64,000 nt of DNA from JACPDI01 sp035463475. Its GTDB lineage: Bacteria; Acidobacteriota; Vicinamibacteria; Vicinamibacterales; 2-12-FULL-66-21. Of this stretch, positions 57,013 through 64,000 are shown piece after piece. Position numbers and translations under genes: made by a program. The stretch is from assembly GCA_035463475.1 (NCBI GenBank), contig DATHTE010000110.1, positions 1 through 64,000 on the forward strand, read 5' to 3'. Numbering within the stretch: the stretch's first letter is position 1; each line of letters starts with the position of its first letter. The notes under the pieces were generated by a model. The model was not told the DNA's origin, did not search any database, and was given only the letters and a program-made list of their open reading frames with translations.

Positions 57013-60000
57013 ATGAACAGGCATAGGTTCGTAAGACGGCTGGTGGTGAGCCTCGGGGCGCTTGCCTTGATCCCGTGGATCGGGGTCACAGCCAGCGGCC
57101 AGACCAAGCCCACCGCCACGCAGCAGTCGGTGAGCGATCGCCAGATCGTGATCACCGATGCGGCAGGCCGCAAGCACACGCGCGTGAAACCGATCAAGCA
57201 GGCCGAGCGCGAGGCGGCCGCGGATCGCCTCAAGGCCAAGATCATCAAGGCCAAGAAGGGCGAGGTCGTGATCGATGCCGCGGCGGCGATCGGCATCGCA
57301 GCGGCGACGCCGTCAACCGCCGACGGGTCGCTGCTCGTCGGGCTGAACGGCGAGCTGATACCGGACTACTCCGGCGTGGTCCCGAACTACGCCAACAGTC
57401 CGGCGCCGGTCATCGATCCGGTGACGGGCGCCATCACCGGCGGCATCCGCAAGTTCGTGGACGGGCTGCCGGGCCTCGGCGCAGGGAAAGCCAACAACCT
57501 CGGGCAGTACCTTCCGATCGCGACCGCGGACACCGCCTCATTCCCGGGATCGGATTACTACGAGATCGGCCTCGTTGAATACCGTGAGCAGATGCACTCC
57601 GATCTGCCCCCGCTCACAGGTCCCAAGATGGATCCTGCCACCACGGGCGGCACCAAGCTGCGTGGGTACGTGCAGGAACTCGGTGGCCTGCCGGTGACGG
57701 ACCCCCACTATCTCGGTCCCGTCATCATCGCGACCAAGGGGAGACCGGTCAGGATCAAGTTCACCAACCGGCTGCCAACGGGTGCAGGCGGCAACCTCTT
57801 CGTCCCGAATGACAACACGCTGATGGGAGCGGGACCCGGGCCGCTCAACACGAACTTCGCCGCAACGTCCGACGTCCTGTGCAAGAAGGACCCGGCTACA
57901 GGGCTCGTCCCCCAGATCTGTTACTCCGAGAACCGCGCGACCATCCACCTGCACGGCGGCGTGACCCCGTGGATCAGCGACGGGACACCGCACCAGTGGA
58001 TCACGCCGGCAGGTGAGCCGACGTCCTACAAAGAGGGCGTGAGCGCCTTCAACGTCCCCGACATGCCGAATCCTGGCAAGGCGGGGAGCCCGACCAACCC
58101 GGCGGGTTCAGGCTCGCAGACGTTCTACTACACGAACGACCAGAGCGCGCGGCTGATGTTCTACCACGACCACGCCTCCGGCACGACGCGCCTGAACGTG
58201 TACATCGGAGAGGCCGCTGGCTACCTGATCACCGACGCGGTGGAACAGGACCTCGTCGGCCGCGGTCTGATCCCGACGGAACAGATCCCGCTCGTCATCC
58301 AGGAGAAGCTGTTCATCGACCCGAACACGATCGGCTACCGCGACCCGACCTGGAACTGGGGCACGGGAGCGGCGGCGCCGTATACCGATCGCCTGGGCAA
58401 CTCGACGACGTTGCGTCAGCCCGTTCTGGGCGACCTGTGGTGGCCGCACGTCTACATGCCGGCGCAGAATCCGTACGATCCCTCCGGCATGAACGCCATG
58501 GGCCGGTGGCACTATGGCCCGTGGTTCTGGCCCCCCACGGCGATTCCGTACGGACCGATGCCGAATCCGTACTACGACGCAATCAACGCGCCGTGGCAGC
58601 CGCTCGAGGTCCCGTCGGCGCCCAACCCGTCGTGGGGCGCGGAAGGGTTCCTCGACACGCCGGTCATCAACGGCACGCTGTATCCGAGGCTCGAAGTCGA
58701 GCCGAAGGCGTACCGGTTCCGTATCCTGAATGCCGCGAACGATCGCTTCTGGAACCTGCAGTTCTACGAGGCGACGTCCATCGTCTCCGGCATCGTGCTG
58801 GCTACCGGCGGCAGCGGCTACACCGATCCGACGCGTGATGTGTCGCCGGTCGTGACGATCGCGGATTGCGCCGGCTGTCCGGGGAAAGGCGCCACGGCCC
58901 TGGCGACCGTGGACCAGGATCCGCTCAGCGTGACGTACGGTCAGATCATCGCGGTTGACATGACCACGGTTGGCAGCGGGTACGTCGCGCCCACCGTGAC
59001 CATTGCCCCGCCGTTCATCGCGGGCGGCGTCGCAGCGACGGCCACCGCTACGGTCTACAACAGCGCCCCCACGGAAGTGGGCATGCTGCCGGCCGTCACG
59101 ACGGCCGGGTTCCCGCCCACCTGGCCGGCCGACGGCCGTGAGGGCGGAGTGCCCGACCCGGCGCTCGCCGGTCCCTCGTTCGTCATGATCGGGACCGAGG
59201 GCGGCTTCCTGCCGATGCCGGTCGTTGTCGCCAACCAGCCGATCGTCTGGAACGCAGACCCGACGACGTTCAACTTCGGGAACGTGTCGGACTTCGGCCT
59301 CCTGCTGGGACCTGCGGAACGGGCGGATGTCGTGGTCGACTTCACCGCCTACGCCGGCAAGACGCTGATTCTCTACAACGACGCTCCGGCGGCCTTCCCG
59401 GCGCTGGATCCGCGCAATGATTACTACACGTCGAATCCGGATCGCCAGGACACCGGCGGTGCGCCGCCCACGCTCCCTGGCTACGGTCCGAACATTCGCA
59501 CGATGATGCAGGTCTACGTCAAGCCGGCGATCACGACTCCGTCGGTGTTCAGCCTGCCGAACCTGATGGCGTTCTGGAAACCCGATCCGCTTGCTGACCC
59601 GTTGGTGCGCCCGGTCCAGGGCGTGTTCCAACGCGGGCAGGACGAGATCGTCGTCGGCCAGTCCGCCTACGACGAGGCGTACGGCAAGACGTTCCCCGCG
59701 ACCTACCCGGCGTGGGGCATCGTGAGAATCGCGGACACTGCGACGACCTTCGAAACTGTCGGCGGAGCACAGGTGACGGTGCCGCTGGCCCCGAAGGCGA
59801 TTCACGACGAGATGGGTGCGACGTTCGACGACTACGGCCGCATGGCCTCCAAGCTGGGCCTCGAGCTGCCGCAGTCGACGGCGTTCATGCAGAACTTCGT
59901 GATGCAGGGCTACAACGATCCATCCACGGAGCTGGTGAGGCTGTCACGGATCGGAACGCCCATCGGCGATCCGCTCTCCGACGGCACGCAGTTGTGGAAG

Positions 60001-61308
60001 ATCACCCACAACGGCGTGGACACGCACCCCGTCCACTTCCACCTGTTCCACGTCCAGCTGGTCAACCGGGTCGGCTGGGACAACATGGTGCGGATGCCGC
60101 ACCCGACGGAACTGGGCTGGAAGGACACGCTGCGAATCAGCCCGCTGGAGGACACGATCGTCGCGCTGCGGCCGATCGCGCCGGCGCCTGACTCGCTGCC
60201 GTTCGAGGTTCCCAACAGCTATCGGCCGCTGAACCCGGCGCTGCCGCTCGGCTCGACGCTCGGGTTCACGCACCGCGATCCGCTCGGGAACAACATCACT
60301 GTCTTCAACGACGTGGCCAACTTCGGCTGGGAGTACGTGTGGCACTGCCACATCCTGAGCCACGAAGAGAACGACATGATGCGGGCGATCTCCTTCGCGG
60401 TTCCGCCGCTTCCGCCGGCGAACCTGGTCGCCACGGTCGTGGGGAACAACAACCAGCGCCGCGTCGTGCTGACCTGGACGGCGTCGGTTTCGGCGACGTT
60501 GTCGGGCTACACGATCCAGCGCGCCACCGATCCGAACTTCACGATGAACATCGTCACCACAAACGTTGGCCTGGTGACGACGTTCACCGATCCGATCCGC
60601 CGTGACTTCACGCCGTACTTCTACAGGGTGGCGGCGGCGAACACGGTGGGCAGCACGGCGCCGGGCTTCCCGACGATGACGGCCCTCTCCGACTTCACAC
60701 CGTCGGTGACCGTCAACGCGGTGCCCGCGCCGACCAATCTGACGGCCTCGCTCAACGCGGTGGGCCAGGTGCTGCTGACGTTCCTCGACGGGGCCACCAA
60801 CGAGACGGGCTTCGTCATCGAGCGCGCGGTGGACAACCCCGACCCGCTCCTGATTGTGTTCGCGCCGATCGCATCGCTCCCGGCGAGGACCGGCACGGGT
60901 GCCGTCAGCTACACGGACGGGACCGCGGTGCAGGGTCTGACCTACCACTACCGCGTCCAGGCGGTGAACGGCGCGATCTCGTTCGGATACTCGAACGTGG
61001 CCGTGATCTCCGTGGCACCTCCGCTTGCGCCCGCGGACCTGACGTACACCGGTACGATCAGGAACACCAACGCCTCGTGGATCACGCTGACGTGGACTGA
61101 CAACTCGGGCAATGAGTCCGGGTTCATCATCCAGCGCGCCGGCGACGTGAACTTCACCGTCGGCCTGACGCAGTTCACGGTCGGGGCGAACGTGACGACC
61201 TACACCGACACGGTCGGACGCGGCGCCACCTTCTACTACAGGGTGGCCGCGACCAACGTGCTCGGCCAGTCGCCGTGGTCGCTCCCGATCACGGCGGTCG
61301 CGCCGTAA
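57013..61308 (+). CDS. CotA-like multicopper oxidase with repeat insertion and FN3 tail
   Basis: 1431 residues from the ATG at 57013 (GGAG 9 bases upstream; frame open to 56914). Signal peptide about 1-30. All four copper motifs are present: TIHLHGGVTPWISDGTPHQW (about 310), MFYHDHASGTTRLNVYIGEA (about 383), THPVHFHLFHVQLVNR (about 1004) and VWHCHILSHEENDMM (about 1110), giving complete type 1, 2 and 3 sites. The pattern HLHGGVTP and RLNVYIGEAAGYLI is closest to CotA laccases. At about 596-679 there is an inserted domain of GSGYxxPxVTI-type units. From about 1134 to the end there are three FN3-like domains. Exported; oxidation of Cu(I), Mn(II) or phenolics is possible. CotA is ~510 residues, so this is a large, surface-type version. 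Confidence 0.88.
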   Translation: MNRHRFVRRLVVSLGALALIPWIGVTASGQTKPTATQQSVSDRQIVITDAAGRKHTRVKPIKQAEREAAADRLKAKIIKAKKGEVVIDAAAAIGIAAATPSTADGSLLVGLNGELIPDYSGVVPNYANSPAPVIDPVTGAITGGIRKFVDGLPGLGAGKANNLGQYLPIATADTASFPGSDYYEIGLVEYREQMHSDLPPLTGPKMDPATTGGTKLRGYVQELGGLPVTDPHYLGPVIIATKGRPVRIKFTNRLPTGAGGNLFVPNDNTLMGAGPGPLNTNFAATSDVLCKKDPATGLVPQICYSENRATIHLHGGVTPWISDGTPHQWITPAGEPTSYKEGVSAFNVPDMPNPGKAGSPTNPAGSGSQTFYYTNDQSARLMFYHDHASGTTRLNVYIGEAAGYLITDAVEQDLVGRGLIPTEQIPLVIQEKLFIDPNTIGYRDPTWNWGTGAAAPYTDRLGNSTTLRQPVLGDLWWPHVYMPAQNPYDPSGMNAMGRWHYGPWFWPPTAIPYGPMPNPYYDAINAPWQPLEVPSAPNPSWGAEGFLDTPVINGTLYPRLEVEPKAYRFRILNAANDRFWNLQFYEATSIVSGIVLATGGSGYTDPTRDVSPVVTIADCAGCPGKGATALATVDQDPLSVTYGQIIAVDMTTVGSGYVAPTVTIAPPFIAGGVAATATATVYNSAPTEVGMLPAVTTAGFPPTWPADGREGGVPDPALAGPSFVMIGTEGGFLPMPVVVANQPIVWNADPTTFNFGNVSDFGLLLGPAERADVVVDFTAYAGKTLILYNDAPAAFPALDPRNDYYTSNPDRQDTGGAPPTLPGYGPNIRTMMQVYVKPAITTPSVFSLPNLMAFWKPDPLADPLVRPVQGVFQRGQDEIVVGQSAYDEAYGKTFPATYPAWGIVRIADTATTFETVGGAQVTVPLAPKAIHDEMGATFDDYGRMASKLGLELPQSTAFMQNFVMQGYNDPSTELVRLSRIGTPIGDPLSDGTQLWKITHNGVDTHPVHFHLFHVQLVNRVGWDNMVRMPHPTELGWKDTLRISPLEDTIVALRPIAPAPDSLPFEVPNSYRPLNPALPLGSTLGFTHRDPLGNNITVFNDVANFGWEYVWHCHILSHEENDMMRAISFAVPPLPPANLVATVVGNNNQRRVVLTWTASVSATLSGYTIQRATDPNFTMNIVTTNVGLVTTFTDPIRRDFTPYFYRVAAANTVGSTAPGFPTMTALSDFTPSVTVNAVPAPTNLTASLNAVGQVLLTFLDGATNETGFVIERAVDNPDPLLIVFAPIASLPARTGTGAVSYTDGTAVQGLTYHYRVQAVNGAISFGYSNVAVISVAPPLAPADLTYTGTIRNTNASWITLTWTDNSGNESGFIIQRAGDVNFTVGLTQFTVGANVTTYTDTVGRGATFYYRVAATNVLGQSPWSLPITAVAP

Positions 61309-61315
61309 CCGGTTA

Positions 61316-61388
61316 GCCGGCGTCAGCCCAGGGCTGACGCCGGCGAGTTCCCATCAATGCGGGGCGGCCCTCCGGGGCCGCCCCGCAT
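61316..61388 (+). terminator. Two GC-rich hairpins after the multicopper oxidase
   Basis: Hairpin 1: GCCGGCGTCAGCCC and GGGCTGACGCCGGC (61316-61344), essentially a perfect palindrome with one central base. Hairpin 2: ATGCGGGGCGGCCC / GGGCCGCCCCGCAT (61357-61388) with a short loop. Neither has a U-tract, so termination would be by structure and Rho or they serve as 3' protection. Confidence 0.5.
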
Positions 61389-61467
61389 CCGTGTGTGTGC
61401 GCCGGACAGCCGACGACTCCCCACTGTCCGAAAGAGGCGCCAGCGGGGCATCGGGGAGGGAGATGTC

Positions 61468-64000
61468 ATGGGAACACGTGGTTGGACCGGTCGCCTTCTT
61501 ACTGCCTTCATCACGACCGCGCTGATTGCGCTGTCGGCCGCGCGAGCGAACGCGCAGAGTTTCACGTACTGCGGTCCGGCTGACATCGCGTTCGTCGTTG
61601 ACAACACGACGTACATGCTGGCCGCTATCAACGACCTCAAGGCCTCTCTCGGCGCCGCGTCGGCGATACTCACCCAGATCGAACAATCCTGTAATGCGGA
61701 ATCGGGCGCGGGCCCGGATTACCGGCTTGCCCTCGTGACGTTCACGGACACGGTACAGGTCCGCCTGAATTTCAGCCCGAACAACCGGTCCCAGTTCCAG
61801 GCGGCCATTGCCGCCCTCACGACGGGTTCGGCTGGCGCCGGGATCGCCAATGCGTCCGACGAGGCCCTCAACACCGTCATCAACGCGCTCCCGGCGAGCG
61901 CACGGCCCGCAGGCAAGCAGACGGGGGACTTTACCGAGGTCTTCCGCGACACCATCAACGGCAACGTCCACGTCCGGAAGTTCATCATCCTGTTGACGAG
62001 CTCACCGCCTGGAGGGTTCGACGGCGATTACACCGAGCCGCTGGACCTCGACAACGCCCACGTGCGCGCCATGGAAGCGGCTGCCAAGGGCATCAGGATT
62101 CTGGCCATCCTGCCGCCGCTGCCGCCTGGCGTTCCCGCCGGGGGCAACGCCCAGGGGGCGATGCTGGACTTCGCGGACGTCACCGGCGGCTACTTCACGA
62201 GGACCGACGAACCGTCACCGCCGTTTCCGCTGGGCCTGACCTACCCGTCCGTCATCATCAAACGTTATCTGTCGGATCCCGATCCCCTGTTCAAGGGCAG
62301 CTGCACGCGTGTGAATCGGCCGCCGATTGCGGTGTGCGGGAGCACTCTGGAGATGACGGCGGTCCCTTCGTGCAATCCCGTTCACGCGTCCGTCGACGCC
62401 GGCTCCTACGACATGGAAGATGACGTGTTTTTGTCCATCGTCCAGTCTCCTCCCGGCCCCTACGCCGCGGGGACCACGACCGACGTCACGTTGACGATCA
62501 ACGACGTCAACGGCGCAAGCGCGAGCTGCCAGGGCACCGTGGACGTGCTGTGCGGGACCGACACACAGAATCCGGGCGTTGTGCTGGAAGATCCGTCCTG
62601 GCAACAGATCACCGGCCTGCTACCGCTGACCGCGTTCGTCACCGATGAAACCAGTACGAAAGTCGACTTCTTCGCGAATGGGGTGCTGATCGGCTCTGAT
62701 AACACGCCGCTTTATATGGCGTTCTGGAACACCAACGCTCTGCCCAGCGGGCGGGTCGTGGAACTGACCGCGCGCGGAACGGACGCGGCCGGGCACATCG
62801 GGGATGCCGTTCGCGTGATCGTCTCGGTGGATCATACGGACACGACGCCGCCGACGGTGACGCTTTGGGCCCCGACGCCGCCTGTGACCGGCATCGAAAC
62901 CGTGAGCGCCAGCGCGAAGGACTACCGGGGAATTGCGCAGGTTCAGTTCTTTGCCGGCGCGACGTCGCTGGGCATCGACACGAGCGAGCCGTACGAGGCG
63001 ACGTGGGACACGACGCAGCTCAATGACGGCAGCCAGGTCGTTTTGAAGGCCGTCGCGACCGATCTCACGGGGCTGACCTCGGAATCGACGATCACTGTTC
63101 TCGTTGACCACACCGACCGGACGCGTCCCGTGGTGGCGTTCACGGCGCCGCCGCCAGGAAGCGTGACCGGTGTGGTGGAGCTCGGGGCAACGGCAAGCGA
63201 CGCCAACGGCGTCACGCAGGTGTCCTTCTACCTCGGTGGCGTGACGCTGATCGGGTCGGACACCGCCGTGCCGTACACCGTGCTGTGGGACACGCGGCCG
63301 CTGGCCGATGGGCCCTACACGCTCGTGGCGCGCGCCTACGATGCGGCAAACAACTACAGCGACGCGACCATCGACGTGACCGTGACGCACGGCGTGCCGG
63401 TGGTGATCACATCGATGACCCCGTCGGTGACGTTCCCGGTACCAGTCAGCACGCCGATCATGTGGACCGCCACGGCAACGGGCGGCGCGCCACCACTCGA
63501 GTACCAGTTCTGGCAGTATCACTTCGCCTCCGCCGCATGGACGATGGTTCGCGACTACGCGCTCGATCCGTCGGTCACATGGTGGACGCCAGCGAGTTCC
63601 GGCGTGTATGTCTTCGAGGTCCGGGTGCGGAGCACGAGTTCACCGACGACGGCGTACGAGGCCTCCTTCACCAGCGGTACGTTCCTGATCGGCGCACCAG
63701 CCACGTTCACGTCGCTCACCCCATCGGCGTCGTCGGCGCCTTACGGGACCGAGGTCACGTGGACCGCGGCCGCCACGGGGGGAGCGTCGCCGCTCGAGTA
63801 TGAGTTCTGGCGCTACTGCTACGCGAATCCCGGCTGGACGAAGGTGCAGGACTACAGCACCACCAATACGTTCACGTGGACTCCGGCTCCGAGTGACATC
63901 GGCCTGTGCTACGTGCACGCGCGCGTGCGCAGCGTCGGGTTGACGGTCCGCTACGAGGGCTACATCGACAGCGCCGGGTTCCAGGTCCTGTGCGCCGATC
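61468..64000 (+). CDS. Exported VWA and Ig-like repeat protein, N-terminal part (runs off the window)
   Basis: 844 codons from the ATG at 61468 (GGGGAGGGA upstream), open to the window edge. Signal peptide about 1-30 (ALIALSAARANAQS). VWA domain about 35-260 beginning ADIAFVVDNTTYMLAAINDL; the metal site DxSxS is D-N-T-T-Y here and so is degenerate; RKFIILLTSSPPGGFDGDY is the central strand. Residues about 390-640 are Ig-like modules (VDFFANGVLIGSDNTPLYMA, VQFFAGATSLGIDTSEPYEA, VSFYLGGVTLIGSDTAVPYT), each near 90 residues. From about 650 two repeats with the form TPSVTFPVPVSTPIMWTATA and GGAPPLEYQFWQYHFASAAW follow. Adhesin-like surface protein; ligand unknown. Confidence 0.8.
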   Translation, partial: MGTRGWTGRLLTAFITTALIALSAARANAQSFTYCGPADIAFVVDNTTYMLAAINDLKASLGAASAILTQIEQSCNAESGAGPDYRLALVTFTDTVQVRLNFSPNNRSQFQAAIAALTTGSAGAGIANASDEALNTVINALPASARPAGKQTGDFTEVFRDTINGNVHVRKFIILLTSSPPGGFDGDYTEPLDLDNAHVRAMEAAAKGIRILAILPPLPPGVPAGGNAQGAMLDFADVTGGYFTRTDEPSPPFPLGLTYPSVIIKRYLSDPDPLFKGSCTRVNRPPIAVCGSTLEMTAVPSCNPVHASVDAGSYDMEDDVFLSIVQSPPGPYAAGTTTDVTLTINDVNGASASCQGTVDVLCGTDTQNPGVVLEDPSWQQITGLLPLTAFVTDETSTKVDFFANGVLIGSDNTPLYMAFWNTNALPSGRVVELTARGTDAAGHIGDAVRVIVSVDHTDTTPPTVTLWAPTPPVTGIETVSASAKDYRGIAQVQFFAGATSLGIDTSEPYEATWDTTQLNDGSQVVLKAVATDLTGLTSESTITVLVDHTDRTRPVVAFTAPPPGSVTGVVELGATASDANGVTQVSFYLGGVTLIGSDTAVPYTVLWDTRPLADGPYTLVARAYDAANNYSDATIDVTVTHGVPVVITSMTPSVTFPVPVSTPIMWTATATGGAPPLEYQFWQYHFASAAWTMVRDYALDPSVTWWTPASSGVYVFEVRVRSTSSPTTAYEASFTSGTFLIGAPATFTSLTPSASSAPYGTEVTWTAAATGGASPLEYEFWRYCYANPGWTKVQDYSTTNTFTWTPAPSDIGLCYVHARVRSVGLTVRYEGYIDSAGFQVLCAD

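Overview
The window is GC-rich, gene-dense DNA from a Gram-negative bacterium, most likely an acidobacterium of the Vicinamibacteria type. The lineage is inferred from family content: a secreted protein of the acidobacterial VWFA-related kind (43780-45828), TonB-dependent receptors with an N-terminal carboxypeptidase-regulatory-like domain (1-762, 53980-56277), Ig-like and FN3-tailed exported proteins, and frequent GTG starts with 4-base ATGA/GTGA overlaps. No phage, insertion sequence or CRISPR array was seen.

Layout. 1-9 kb: the N-terminal part of a TonB-dependent receptor with a small membrane protein, then glgA-trxA-trxB, converging on a sulfur-transfer pair (cysteine desulfurase, mnmA); bactofilin, a methyltransferase-like protein and a SAM hydrolase follow. 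9-21 kb: acyl-CoA dehydrogenase, glpX, an MFS transporter, a Na+/H+ antiporter, sua5-hflX-TPR/SLH lipoprotein-pgsA, and an 897-residue coiled-coil protein. 20.5-31.7 kb: an exopolysaccharide locus. On the minus strand five coupled or closely spaced glycosyltransferases, a polyprenyl-phosphate sugar transferase and a UDP-xylose synthase; on the plus strand ugd, galE and a DPM1-like glycosyltransferase, running on into msbA, yicC, gmk, rpoZ, coaBC, a family 4 uracil-DNA glycosylase and priA. 39.5-43.3 kb: site-2 protease, HU, der, a MerR regulator and tRNA-Pro(GGG).

43.8-64 kb is the accessory and most interesting part. After the VWFA-related protein comes a two-component system (NarL type), a CusB-like adaptor with metal-binding modules at both ends, a CusA-like RND pump, a secreted Cys-rich small protein, a TonB-dependent receptor carrying the CxxxM...HxM copper site of the OprC/NosA family, a PilZ-domain protein, a CotA-like multicopper oxidase with an inserted repeat region and FN3 tail, and a partial VWA/Ig-like surface protein. 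Together these look like a copper uptake, oxidation and export island. Two of its intergenic regions share the same multi-part cis module.

Along the whole window the spaces beside stop codons are occupied by at least seven kinds of short repeat or palindrome (including a REPIN-like pair at 42284-42372 and a perfect 24-bp-arm hairpin at 56280-56339). Two of them have extended the 3' ends of coding sequences. Several genes start just after an extended -10 element, suggesting leaderless or very short-leader mRNAs.
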